Shown piece by piece: positions 16,806-24,981 of a DNA stretch of 64,000 bases (positions are counted from its first letter, which is position 1; every line of letters begins with the position of its first letter). Below the pieces are notes generated by a model. It had not been told where the DNA came from, ran no database searches, and was given only the letters and a program-made list of their open reading frames with translations. Origin of the DNA: Cellulomonas sp. (lineage in GTDB: Bacteria; Actinomycetota; Actinomycetes; Actinomycetales; Cellulomonadaceae); the NCBI RefSeq assembly GCF_017744555.1, contig NZ_JAGIBD010000014.1:20956-84955 (forward strand), in the 5' to 3' direction. The position numbers and the translations under genes are program-made.

Positions 16806-16856
16806 CTCGGCCCAAGGCGCGCCCGACCGTGGCTATTCCCCCGTCTCGCCGAGCGG

Positions 16857-17081
16857 TTACAGGTCGCAGTCGCACAAGACGCTGTACTCGACGACCTGGT
16901 CACCCTCCTCAGGTCGGGCCCACGCCTCGGCCTCTTCGGGGGAGGCGAAGCGGCGGCCAGCCAGCCGACCGTTCGCGAGAAGCACACCGACCTCGATCTG
17001 CGTCCGAGGGTCGTCCGGGTCGCCCTCGATCCATCTCTTCCGCTCTGCCATGAGGCCCCCGTCGGTCGTCGGTGCACTCAT
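16857..17081 (-). CDS. Small acidic protein, unknown function (74 aa)
   Basis: The 74-residue soluble product contains KRWIEGDPDDPRTQIEVGVL then RRFASPEEAEAWA and ends VEYSVLCDCDL with a terminal C-D-C pair. I do not recognise a named family. ATG at 17081 is chosen since GAGGGGTG lies about ten bases upstream; ATG at 17051 would give 64 residues. It is upstream of and on the same strand as the peroxiredoxin gene but separated by its operator region. The closing CDCDL could hold a metal, though one pair alone is weak evidence. Confidence 0.6.
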   Translation of the reverse strand: MSAPTTDGGLMAERKRWIEGDPDDPRTQIEVGVLLANGRLAGRRFASPEEAEAWARPEEGDQVVEYSVLCDCDL

Positions 17082-17234
17082 CGTGCGCGTCACCCCTCGG
17101 GCGGGCAACGCGGCGCGGCGTCGACCATCGGGCTCCGCGATGCCATGGGCGGGCTCGACGACGGCGACCACCGAGCCTGCCGACGGCGTCGCGCGGGTTT
17201 GCCGGTCCGAACCGTTTCAGGCGGGGGTCGACCG

Positions 17235-17265
17235 TTGACATGCCGGTCCACGGGACAACTACAGT
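17235..17265 (+). promoter_or_regulatory. Promoter of the secreted glycosidase gene
   Basis: A perfect -35 TTGACA (17235-17240) is followed after 19 bases by TACAGT (17260-17265). The -10 overlaps the first bases of the 28-base palindrome, placing the transcription start within the operator. The mRNA leader would be about 155 bases. Confidence 0.6.
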
Positions 17266-17288
17266 GCCGAAAACGCTTTCGGCACTGT
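17261..17288 (+). promoter_or_regulatory. LacI-like operator O1, 28-bp palindrome
   Basis: Twelve-base arms ACAGTGCCGAAA and TTTCGGCACTGT are perfect complements around ACGC. The inner CCGAAA-N4-TTTCGG core matches the kind of site bound by actinobacterial LacI-family sugar repressors. It overlaps the -10 box and start point, so bound protein would block transcription. Confidence 0.7.
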
Positions 17289-17331
17289 TTCGTCAGTCCA
17301 CGACGATGCGGCATCTACCTGCCTGTGCAGC

Positions 17332-17347
17332 CCGAAAGCATTTTCGG
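17332..17347 (+). promoter_or_regulatory. LacI-like operator O2
   Basis: CCGAAA-GCAT-TTTCGG repeats the core of O1. The centres of O1 and O2 are 65 bases apart, about six helical turns, which would suit cooperative binding or a small loop. No LacI gene is in the window. Confidence 0.6.
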
Positions 17348-17425
17348 AGGGCACCGCACTCCTGGCGGCGCCCCCAGCACCGGCCACGGCACGACGACGT
17401 GCCGACGACAGAGGGGACGATCACC

Positions 17426-19159
17426 ATGAGACCACCCACCTCGGCCCGGGGACGCCGACGCGTCGCGACGGCGGTCGTCGCCGTGACCGTCGGGCTCGCC
17501 CTCGCGGGCACAGGGACGACGTCGGCGTCGGCGGCGACGGCCTCCACGACGCTCGTCGTCAACGCGAACCAGGTGCTCCGGCCTGTCACGCACGTGGCGA
17601 GCGGCAGCCTCTACGGCCTCGCGAACGCGACGCAGCCGTCCGTCTCGCTCGCCCAGGCGATCAAGCCGAACACGTTCGTCCAGATGCCCGTCGGCGGCAG
17701 GCAGCAGCCGACCGGGGACATCTCCGTCGTCGCGCCGACCGCCGTCGGCGTGGGCGCGAAGCTCGTCAACCGGTTCTCCGACTACTACGCCGGCTGGCCG
17801 TACCAGTTCAGCTGGAGCACCTGGACGCCCTTCATCAGCTCGCAGGTCAACGCGATGAAGTCGTCGTCGTACTACAACAGCATCTCCGCGTACGAGCTCT
17901 GGAACGAGTCCGACAACACGTGGCAGTCGGCCAACGGCACCTACGAGGAGTTCTGGACGAGGACGTTCCGGCAGGTCCGCTCGATCGACCCGACCAAGCC
18001 GATCCAGGGGCCGAGCTTCTCGGACAACATCGGCGACATGCGGAACTTCCTGCAGAACGCCGTCGCGACCAACACGGTGCCGGACGTCCTTGCCTGGCAC
18101 GAGCTGATCAGCTCGTCGAAGATCGCCGGCGACGTGGCCGCCGTGCAGAGGATCGAGGACGAGCTCGGGATCAGCCGGAGGCCGATCGCGATCGAGGAGT
18201 ACGCCGCACCGAGCGAGGTCGGCCTCCCGGGACCGCTCGTCGGGTACATCTCGAAGTTCGAACGACTGGGCATCCGCGATGCCGAGCTGGCCTTCTGGAA
18301 CCAGTCCGGCACGCTCGGTGACCTGCTCACCGGGCGCGGCGGCAGCCCGAACGCCGCGTACTGGCTCTACACCTGGTACGCGGCCATGAGCGGCTCCATG
18401 GTCGTGACCACACCACCCGCGCAGACCGGCATCGACGGGTTCGCCGCCGTCCCGTCCAGCAGGGACCAGGTCAGCGTCGTCGTCGGCAGCTGCAACGGGT
18501 CCTGCGCGGTGACGGTCAACGGCCTCGGCTCCCTGAGCCTCGGCTCCACGGTCAACGTGAAGGTCGAGCAGACGAGGTCGCTCGGGCGGACGGTCGCCTC
18601 GTCCGGGACCACCACGGTCTCGACCGCGACGTACACGCCGTCGAACGGGTCGATCTCCGTCCCGATCACCATGGCGACCAACGATGCGTACCGCGTCACG
18701 GTCACCCCCGGCTCCGGGGGTTCGGGTTCGACGCTGTCCGGCAGCTACCGGATCACCAACGTCAACAGCGGGCTGCGGCTCGGCCCGCTGAACGCGGGCA
18801 CGGCGTGGGGCACGACGGTCGTCCAGCAGGCCGCCAGCACGAGCACGTCCCAGATCTGGACCGTGACGCCGGTGGGGAACGGGCAGTACAAGATCGTCGA
18901 CCAGCTCAGTGGCCTGGTGCTCGGCATCCAGAACGCGTCGACGAGCGCAGGAGCATCCGCGCTGACCTGGGGCGACACCGGCACGGCCGACCATCTCTGG
19001 AGGCTGATCGCCGACGGGTCGGGCCGCTACAAGATCCAGAACGTCAACAGCGGGCTCCTGCTCGGCGTCACGAACATGAGCACCGCCCCAGGAGCGCAGG
19101 TGCTCCAGTGGGGGGACAACGGCACGGCCGACCACCTCTGGACGGTGAGCGCCGCCTGA
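17426..19159 (+). CDS. Secreted glycoside hydrolase (clan GH-A-like) with ricin-type lectin domain
   Basis: The 577-residue product starts with a signal peptide (about residues 1-36, RGRRR then a hydrophobic run ending SASAA). The catalytic part (about 40-340) is a probable beta/alpha barrel: AYELWNESDNTW offers the acid/base Glu and IAIEEYAAP the nucleophile Glu, the spacing seen in GH39/GH79-like enzymes. A beta-sandwich segment follows (about 340-430), a GSGGSGS linker, then a ricin B-type beta-trefoil (about 440-577) with three repeats ending SQIWTV, DHLWRL and DHLWTV, likely binding polysaccharide. Exact family and substrate are uncertain. Two operators upstream imply sugar-induced expression. 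It was started at 17426, not earlier, because of the signal peptide and GAGGGGAC site. Confidence 0.85.
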   Translation: MRPPTSARGRRRVATAVVAVTVGLALAGTGTTSASAATASTTLVVNANQVLRPVTHVASGSLYGLANATQPSVSLAQAIKPNTFVQMPVGGRQQPTGDISVVAPTAVGVGAKLVNRFSDYYAGWPYQFSWSTWTPFISSQVNAMKSSSYYNSISAYELWNESDNTWQSANGTYEEFWTRTFRQVRSIDPTKPIQGPSFSDNIGDMRNFLQNAVATNTVPDVLAWHELISSSKIAGDVAAVQRIEDELGISRRPIAIEEYAAPSEVGLPGPLVGYISKFERLGIRDAELAFWNQSGTLGDLLTGRGGSPNAAYWLYTWYAAMSGSMVVTTPPAQTGIDGFAAVPSSRDQVSVVVGSCNGSCAVTVNGLGSLSLGSTVNVKVEQTRSLGRTVASSGTTTVSTATYTPSNGSISVPITMATNDAYRVTVTPGSGGSGSTLSGSYRITNVNSGLRLGPLNAGTAWGTTVVQQAASTSTSQIWTVTPVGNGQYKIVDQLSGLVLGIQNASTSAGASALTWGDTGTADHLWRLIADGSGRYKIQNVNSGLLLGVTNMSTAPGAQVLQWGDNGTADHLWTVSAA

Positions 19160-19243
19160 GCAACCGCGCGGCGGTGCCGTCCGGCCGCCAGTCAGGCCAC
19201 GCTGCGGGCGCCGGGAGCGTCCGCAGCATGGTCCGGCAACGCG

Positions 19244-20476
19244 TCACCGCAGCGGGTCCAGAAGTGCCTGGCCGCGCGACGTCCACTGGACGAGCAGGAC
19301 GGTGGCGTCGTCCTGCAGCTCGCCGCCCTGGTGGTCCAGGATCCGCCGGCACACCCGCCGCACCACCTCGGGAAGCGGCGTGCCGTCGGCCGCCTCACGT
19401 TCGAGGAAGTCGACGAGACGGTCGGTGCCGAACATCTGGTGCTCGTGGTCTCGCGCCTCGATGACCCCGTCGGTGTAGAGGACCACCACGTCGTCCGGCG
19501 CGAGCGGCTCCTCGGCGACCGTCGCGTGCTGCATCTCCAGCCCGAGCAGGGGCCGCTTCCCGCTGGTCAGCCGCTTGACCACGCGTCCACGACGCAGCAG
19601 CAGGGGCGGCGGGTGGCCGGCCGCGAGATAGCGGAGCCGTCCCGAGCGCAGGTCGAGGTGCCCGAGCACGCCCGTGACGAACATGCCTCCCGCGAACTCG
19701 TCCGTGACCGCGCGGTGGATCGCCTCGGTCTGGGCGAACAGACCGTGGCCCTGGCGACGTGCGTTGCGGCACGCCGCGAGCGCGGTCGAGGCGGCCAGCC
19801 CCGAGCGCACGTCGTGGCCGGTGGCGTCGAGGATCGTGAACTGCGCGGTGTCGTCGGACAGGGCGTAGTCGAACGCGTCGCCGCCGACCGCGCCGGACGG
19901 CTCGAGCCGCCCGGTGACGACGACCTTGTCGGTGCCTGCGGTGAGCGGGGGCAGGAGCTGCCAGATGAGCTCGGCCGCCACGGTCCGTGGTGCGTCGCGA
20001 CGGGCGGTGTCGATGCCGTCGCCGAAGGCGTCCATGACGGACACGAGGTGCCCCAGCAGGTGCACCACGAGCCAGCAGTCATGACGGAACGCGTCGTCTC
20101 GCAGGTCGGCGGCGCGTCGGAGCTCGATCTTCAGCACGCCGAGGCGTTCGACGCCGTCGATGACCGGCATCCACAGGACCGGTGCGTCGCCGCTCGGGCC
20201 CGGCGTGGCGGACGTCGTCCGGAACGCGAGGCCGGCGACGGTGGTGTCCAGCGCGAGGTTCGGCGGGCGGTCCGCACCGGGTCGCGTCATCGGGACCAGC
20301 GTCGTCCCCGCGTAGTCCGCCAGGTAGAGGGTGCCGGTCGCACCGAGCCGGTCGAGTGCCGCGCCCACCGCGTCGGGGAGTGCGTCCGGCGGCGCGAGAT
20401 GCGTGCGCTCCAGCAGCGTGGCCAGCGCCGCTGCCGCCCGGGAACCGACCGGTGCCTGACGGCGGTCAGGATCCAT
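19244..20476 (-). CDS. SpoIIE-type PP2C serine phosphatase with GAF-like sensor
   Basis: The 410-residue product has an N-terminal GAF-like region (about residues 10-150) and a C-terminal SpoIIE/PPM phosphatase domain (about 175-405) with GGDAFDYALSDD, ILDATGHDVRSGLAA, the GHPPPLLLR turn, LYTDGVIEARD and DDATVLLVQW, which carry the metal-binding aspartates. Such proteins dephosphorylate anti-sigma-factor antagonists in partner-switching pathways. ATG 20476 is preferred to GTG 20488 because GGGAG then sits seven bases upstream. It is divergent from the GT-C-like gene and not linked to an antagonist, though another partner-switch group lies at 58-63 kb. Confidence 0.88.
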   Translation of the reverse strand: MDPDRRQAPVGSRAAAALATLLERTHLAPPDALPDAVGAALDRLGATGTLYLADYAGTTLVPMTRPGADRPPNLALDTTVAGLAFRTTSATPGPSGDAPVLWMPVIDGVERLGVLKIELRRAADLRDDAFRHDCWLVVHLLGHLVSVMDAFGDGIDTARRDAPRTVAAELIWQLLPPLTAGTDKVVVTGRLEPSGAVGGDAFDYALSDDTAQFTILDATGHDVRSGLAASTALAACRNARRQGHGLFAQTEAIHRAVTDEFAGGMFVTGVLGHLDLRSGRLRYLAAGHPPPLLLRRGRVVKRLTSGKRPLLGLEMQHATVAEEPLAPDDVVVLYTDGVIEARDHEHQMFGTDRLVDFLEREAADGTPLPEVVRRVCRRILDHQGGELQDDATVLLVQWTSRGQALLDPLR

Positions 20477-20682
20477 GTCGTCTCCCACCTCCCGTCGGAC
20501 GTCCGGGCGAACCCGACGAGGTACGCCCCCTCCTCGGGGATCGTCGCACCGGCACGGCCCGGGTGCGCGCGGGCGGTCGTCGCGAGCCTGCGTCGATCCC
20601 CTGGTGGATGACCGGTGGCCGTCAGCGGATCGTCAGGTCGGACGCGGCCTGCCGCGGACACGCCCCGTGCGACGCTGGCCGG

Positions 20683-21996
20683 GTGGGCACCCCGACGCGA
20701 CCGCCACCCACGCGCGGGGGCGACCGTGGGGCTGTCGTCGGCGTGGCGGTCTGGTCGCTGTGCCTCGTCGCCGCGTGGGCAGGGGGACGGTGGCTCGCGG
20801 GACGTGGCGCGGTCGTCACGTACGGCGGCGCGCCGCCGTTCCTCGGCTACCTGCACGTGCGGCTCTCGCCCGGCACGGTCGCCGCGCTGGTCCTCGCCGT
20901 GCTGGTCGCGGCATGGGGGCCGTGGTGTGCGCGCGCCGCGTCCTGGCAGGTCCTGCTGCTCGCTGCCTGGGTGACGTCCGCCGCGTTCGCAGCCTGCCTC
21001 GCGACGACGGACGGGCTGTCCGGGCTGACGACGCCGATGCGCGGCGAGCACGACTACCTCGCCGTCGTGCCGCGGGCGGCCGCCGCCCCCGGGGACTTCC
21101 TGCGGACGTTCGTCGAGAGGGCGCCCGACTATCCCGTGCACGTCCGTGGCCACCCGCCGGGCTTCCCGCTGCTGCTCGCCGGCATGGACCGCGTCGGGCT
21201 CGGCGGCGCCGGCTGGGCCGCCGCGCTGGTGATCGTGGTGGGGACGAGCGCGGTGGTCGCGGTGGCGGTGACGATCCGCGCGCTGGCGGCGGAGGCGGGG
21301 GAGGGCGTGGTCCGGCTCGCCGCGCCCGCCACGGTCCTGGCGCCCTGGGTGCTCTGGGTCGCGACCTCGGCGGACGCGTTCTACGCCGGGGTGCTGGCGT
21401 GGGGTGTCGCTCTCCTGGCGATCGCCTCGACGAGCCGGGGGCGGTGGTGGCCGTGGGCGCTGGCGGCTGGGCTCGTGCTCGGGCTGTGCCCGTTCCTGTC
21501 CTACGGGCTGCTCCCGATGGGTGCGCTCGCCTTGGTCGTCGGCGTGTGCACCCGTCGATGGGCGCCCACGGTGGTGGCGGGTGCGGTCGTGGTCGGGAGC
21601 GTGGTCGCGTGGGCGGCGGCCGGGTTCTGGCTGCTGGACGGGCTCGCGATGACGCACACCGAGTCCACGCTCGGTCGCGCCGCGGAGCGGCCCTACCTCT
21701 ACTTCGTGGTCGCGGACCTGGTGCTGATGGGTGCACTCGTGGGCCCGGCCGGGGTGGGCGGCGTCGTCGGGCTGGGCCGTCTTCCGCGGCCGGTCCGGGA
21801 GCTGGTCGGGGTGGCGCTCGGTGCCGCGCTCGTCGGGGCCCTGTCGGGGGTGGAGCGCGGCGAGGTCGAACGGATCTGGCTGCCGCTCGCGTGCTGGGTG
21901 CTGCCCGCGGCGGCGCTCGTGCCGCAGCGACGATGGCTCGTCGCGCAGGCGGCGGTGACCGTCGTCCTGCAGGTCGTCCTCGTGTCGCCGTGGTGA
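20683..21996 (+). CDS. Polytopic membrane protein, GT-C glycosyltransferase-like
   Basis: The 437-residue product has about ten to twelve transmembrane helices and a first outside loop with MRGEHDYLAVVPRA and VRGHPPGFPLLLAG. An acidic pair early in the first loop and a later HPPG turn are features of polyprenyl-phosphate-sugar-dependent GT-C enzymes, so transfer of a sugar to an envelope acceptor is plausible; this is inference. GTG 20683 is chosen because the product then begins with a short basic tail before helix 1. A weak GACGCT sits six bases upstream. It ends 70 bases before the cytochrome-b/molybdopterin fusion. Confidence 0.7.
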   Translation: MGTPTRPPPTRGGDRGAVVGVAVWSLCLVAAWAGGRWLAGRGAVVTYGGAPPFLGYLHVRLSPGTVAALVLAVLVAAWGPWCARAASWQVLLLAAWVTSAAFAACLATTDGLSGLTTPMRGEHDYLAVVPRAAAAPGDFLRTFVERAPDYPVHVRGHPPGFPLLLAGMDRVGLGGAGWAAALVIVVGTSAVVAVAVTIRALAAEAGEGVVRLAAPATVLAPWVLWVATSADAFYAGVLAWGVALLAIASTSRGRWWPWALAAGLVLGLCPFLSYGLLPMGALALVVGVCTRRWAPTVVAGAVVVGSVVAWAAAGFWLLDGLAMTHTESTLGRAAERPYLYFVVADLVLMGALVGPAGVGGVVGLGRLPRPVRELVGVALGAALVGALSGVERGEVERIWLPLACWVLPAAALVPQRRWLVAQAAVTVVLQVVLVSPW

Positions 21997-22054
21997 GCAC
22001 GACCGTCAGGTTGCCGTCACCGCCCGCGCCGGCTCCACGACGACCGCGCCGACC

Positions 22055-22060
22055 TACCGT
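22055..22060 (+). promoter_or_regulatory. -10 box of leaderless molybdopterin-protein promoter
   Basis: TACCGT is followed by six bases and the GTG at 22067. No ribosome-binding site intervenes, so the mRNA probably starts on the start codon. Confidence 0.55.
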
Positions 22061-22066
22061 CGACAG

Positions 22067-23218
22067 GTGGCCCGCAGTCTCGAGCTGAGATACCTGGTCC
22101 GGCCGCCGGAGCAGGGCGACTTCCGGTCGCCCGTGCACGACCCGCGGGTCGTCGCGCGCGTCGGGCTGTTCCTGGGTGCCGCGATCGTCGTCGCCTTCCT
22201 CACGGGGCTGGTCTCGCACGTCCACCAGCACCCGCTCGCGTGGCTGCCGCTGCCGCCGACGCCGGTCTGGGGGTACCGGCTCACCCAGGGCCTGCACGTC
22301 GCGGCGGGCCTGTCGGCGATCCCGCTGCTGCTGGCCAAGCTCTACGCCGCGTACCCGGCGCTGTTCGCGCGACCCCGGGTCGGCAGCCCGCTGCACGCGC
22401 TCGAGCGGCTGTCCGTCGCGGTGCTGGTGGCGACGGCGATCTTCCAGGTCGTGACCGGTCTGCTCAACGTGTTCCAGTGGTACCCCTGGTCGTTCTCCTT
22501 CGTCCGGGTGCATCTCGCCGTCGCGTGGGTCCTGGTCGGGTCCGTGGTCGTGCACGTCGCGGTGAAGCTGCCGGTGATCGCCGACGCCTTGCGCGGGCCG
22601 GTGCTCGAGGAGGCGGGCGACGGGCCGACCCGGCGCGGGTTCCTCGCCGGCGTGGCGGTGACGGTCCTCGGGCTCACCGCGCTGACCGTCGGGCAGACCG
22701 TCCCGACGCTGGCGGGTGCCGCGCTCCTGTCGCCCCGGCAGGCAGGCGTGGGCCCGCAGGGACTGCCCGTGAACCGGACCGCTCGGGCGGCGGGCGTCGA
22801 GGCCACCGCAGCGGACCCGGGGTGGCGGCTGACGGTGGCCGCTGGTGCGCGGACGGTCGCGCTGTCGCGCTCCGAGCTGCTGGCGATGCGCCAGGTCACG
22901 GTCGAGCTGCCGATCGCGTGCGTCGAGGGCTGGAGCACGACGGCGACCTGGCAGGGGGTCCGGATCCGTGACCTCGTCGCGCTCGTGCACGCGAATCCCG
23001 ACGTCGACGTGCGCGTCGTCAGCCTCCAGCAGGCGGGCTCCTACCGGGAGTCCGTCCTCCCCGCGAGCCACGTCGCGCACCCCGACAGCGTCCTCGCGCT
23101 CCGGCTCGGCGGGGCGGACCTCGACCTGGACCACGGGTTCCCCGCCCGGCTGGTCGCGCCCGGGCGGCCGGGGGTGCTGCAGACCAAGTGGGTGGAGCGG
23201 ATCGAGGTGCTCGGATGA
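22067..23218 (+). CDS. Cytochrome b-like membrane domain fused to sulfite-oxidase-type molybdopterin domain
   Basis: The 383-residue product begins with four membrane helices (about residues 28-185). Histidines in GLHVAAG (helix 2) and in RVHLAVAW and VVVHVAV (helix 4) could hold b-type heme. A TRRGFLAG twin-arginine-like motif precedes a fifth hydrophobic segment (about 188-215). The C-terminal part (about 245-383) is a sulfite-oxidase-fold molybdopterin domain with the molybdenum-ligating Cys285 in IACVEGWSTTATWQG and a WVERIEVL end. It could pass electrons between the membrane quinone pool and a substrate reduced or oxidised outside the cell, as in MsrPQ. The small membrane gene after it overlaps by four bases. 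Confidence 0.85.
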   Translation: MARSLELRYLVRPPEQGDFRSPVHDPRVVARVGLFLGAAIVVAFLTGLVSHVHQHPLAWLPLPPTPVWGYRLTQGLHVAAGLSAIPLLLAKLYAAYPALFARPRVGSPLHALERLSVAVLVATAIFQVVTGLLNVFQWYPWSFSFVRVHLAVAWVLVGSVVVHVAVKLPVIADALRGPVLEEAGDGPTRRGFLAGVAVTVLGLTALTVGQTVPTLAGAALLSPRQAGVGPQGLPVNRTARAAGVEATAADPGWRLTVAAGARTVALSRSELLAMRQVTVELPIACVEGWSTTATWQGVRIRDLVALVHANPDVDVRVVSLQQAGSYRESVLPASHVAHPDSVLALRLGGADLDLDHGFPARLVAPGRPGVLQTKWVERIEVLG

Positions 23219-23682
23219 CGGCGAGGTGGTCCGCCGGTCGGCTCGTGCTGCTCGGTGTCGGCGTCGGGCTCGTCGCCGCCGGCGCCGTCATCGGGCTGAC
23301 GTCGATCCCGCAGCACCAGTGGCCCTCCGTCCTGGTGTGGCTCGCCGGTGGGGTCGCGGTGCACGACGCGGTCCTCGCGCCGACGGCCGTCGTCCTCGGG
23401 CTCGTCGTGCTGCCCCGGGTGCCGGCGCCGTGGCGACCCGCGCTGCGCGCCGGCGCGCTGGGTGCGGTGGTGCTCGCGCTCTTCTCCGTGGTCGTGGTGG
23501 TGGGCCACGCCGCCCGGCGGAACCCGTCCGTGGTGCCGGTGCCGCCGACCACGTCGCTGGTGGTCGCGGGTGCGCTGCTCGTCCTGGCGGTGATGGTCGG
23601 CGCCGCCGTCGGTACGGCCGCCCACCGCACGCGCCGCGCCGCCCCCGCCCCGGGGCTGCTGCCGCGCGACGACACCGACTGA
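23215..23682 (+). CDS. Small polytopic membrane protein (155 aa), partner of the molybdopterin protein
   Basis: The ATG overlaps the previous stop (ATGA), so the gene is translationally coupled to the molybdopterin fusion. The product has four predicted helices (about residues 9-30, 38-60, 78-98, 113-135) and a basic Ala/Arg-rich cytoplasmic tail. I do not recognise a family. Coupling suggests an accessory membrane subunit of the same redox complex. No cofactor ligands are obvious apart from isolated histidines (HQHQW region, VHDAV, VGHAA). Confidence 0.75.
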   Translation: MTARWSAGRLVLLGVGVGLVAAGAVIGLTSIPQHQWPSVLVWLAGGVAVHDAVLAPTAVVLGLVVLPRVPAPWRPALRAGALGAVVLALFSVVVVVGHAARRNPSVVPVPPTTSLVVAGALLVLAVMVGAAVGTAAHRTRRAAPAPGLLPRDDTD

Positions 23683-23695
23683 CCGGCCGCGCCGA

Positions 23696-24331
23696 TCAGA
23701 GCGCGCGCAGCGCGACGACCGTGCGACCCTGCAGCCGCCAGTGCTCGAGCACCGCGAAGCCGCACGGGGGAGCCAGCAAGGACAGCGCCCGGGCTCCGAC
23801 CCTCGCCCACGGCAGGGGCCGGCTCGAGCGCCCGTCGTCGAGCCGCAGCGTGAGCGGGGTCGTGTCGTCGGCGTCGTCGTCGGGGTCCGTCTCGACGAGC
23901 ACGAGCCCGCGCGGGCCGACGAGCAGCCGACACCGGCGGAGCAGGGAGGCCGGGTCGCCCCCGATGCCGATGTTCCCGTCGGCGAGCAGCACCGTGCCCC
24001 AGCGCCCCTCGGCCGGGAGCGCCTGCTCGACGGCGCGGCGCAGCGCCACGGCGCCCCGGTCGCGGGCCTGCGCGACGGCGCGGGCAGAGATGTCGATCCC
24101 GAGGGCCGGCACGCCGCGGGCGTTGAGGGCGGCGACGAGCCTGCCCGGTCCGCAGCCCACGTCGAGCACGGGGGCCTCGCAGCGCGCGAGCATCACCTGG
24201 TCGACGGCGTCCGGCTCGTCGCTCCACCGGCCGACGTCGAGCGCGACGACACCCGCCGAGCCGACCGACACGACGGCGGCACCGTCGAGGGCGCGCTCGT
24301 ACACCGTCAGCGGATGCGGCCGCGCAGCCAT
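23696..24331 (-). CDS. Class I SAM-dependent methyltransferase
   Basis: The 211-residue product has the Rossmann-type SAM-binding motif VLDVGCGPGRLVAAL (about residues 54-68), the acidic residue after strand 2 in LGIDISARAV (about 77-86) and motif II/III near VLLADGNIGIGGD. The GNIGIGGD and EHWRLQGR segments are typical of methyltransferases found with GT2 and DUF2064 genes in actinobacteria. The substrate is unknown. Its ATG shares one base with the DUF2064 stop (TGATG), making it the last gene of a three-gene coupled operon. Confidence 0.85.
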   Translation of the reverse strand: MAARPHPLTVYERALDGAAVVSVGSAGVVALDVGRWSDEPDAVDQVMLARCEAPVLDVGCGPGRLVAALNARGVPALGIDISARAVAQARDRGAVALRRAVEQALPAEGRWGTVLLADGNIGIGGDPASLLRRCRLLVGPRGLVLVETDPDDDADDTTPLTLRLDDGRSSRPLPWARVGARALSLLAPPCGFAVLEHWRLQGRTVVALRAL

Positions 24332-24981
24332 CAGCGGGCCGGCGCCTGGACGAGCACGCGCCAGGCGGCCGCGAACCGGGTGCCCGGCGCGGCGAGGGCC
24401 ACCGCGCGCGCGTCGGTAGGCTCGTCGACGTCGCGCAGCGGGGGGAGGAGCCGCACGCTCAGGCCGAGGTCGTGGAGCCGTGCGAGCTGAGCCGCGCCTG
24501 TCTGGGGGGTCGACATCGGGATGCCGTCGAACACCCGGGGGTTCGCGGTCCGCAGCCCGATCGCCCAGTAGCCGCCGTCGTCCGTGAGCCCCAGGACGGC
24601 GTCCGCGCCGCGGAAGTCGACCGATCCCAGGTGGGCCGCGAGCTGCGGCGTGTCCATCCCGACGAGCAACGCGGGTGAGCGGCCCGGCCGGTCGAGCACG
24701 GCCGCGAAGGCGGCGGACAGCCGCTCGCCGAGCCCGCCCGAGGGCTGTGGGACGACGTCGAACCCGCGGGGAAGCCAGTCGCCGGGGGCGCCGTCGAGCA
24801 CCGCGACCCGGTGGTGGGCGGGCTCCGCAGCCAGCGCGGCGACCGTGTCCTCCAGCGCCGCGCGCGCGAGGGCGGCGGCCTCCTCGGGGCGGAACGCGCT
24901 GTGCAGGCGGGTCTTGACGCGACCGGGGATCGGCTCCTTCGCCAGCACCACCAGCGTGCGTGCCGGCTCCCGGGGCGTCAC
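24331..24981 (-). CDS. DUF2064 / TIGR04282-type nucleotidyl- or glycosyltransferase
   Basis: The 216-residue product opens TLVVLAKEPIPGRVKTRL, a GT-A/nucleotidyltransferase phosphate-binding signature (A-K-x-P-x-x-G-x-V-K-T-R), and has LLVGMDTPQLAA (the DTP metal site) and LGLTDDGGYWAIGL. These are the DUF2064 family features. Members resemble cofactor guanylyltransferases such as CofC and MobA; the reaction of this branch is not established. GTG 24981 overlaps the GT2 stop by four bases, and its own stop overlaps the methyltransferase start. Confidence 0.85.
   Translation of the reverse strand: MTPREPARTLVVLAKEPIPGRVKTRLHSAFRPEEAAALARAALEDTVAALAAEPAHHRVAVLDGAPGDWLPRGFDVVPQPSGGLGERLSAAFAAVLDRPGRSPALLVGMDTPQLAAHLGSVDFRGADAVLGLTDDGGYWAIGLRTANPRVFDGIPMSTPQTGAAQLARLHDLGLSVRLLPPLRDVDEPTDARAVALAAPGTRFAAAWRVLVQAPAR

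Noticed and set aside
20182..20682. N-terminal extension of the GT-C-like gene into the opposite phosphatase gene
   Set aside because: It is Arg/Pro-rich antisense sequence; the membrane protein starts naturally at GTG 20683.
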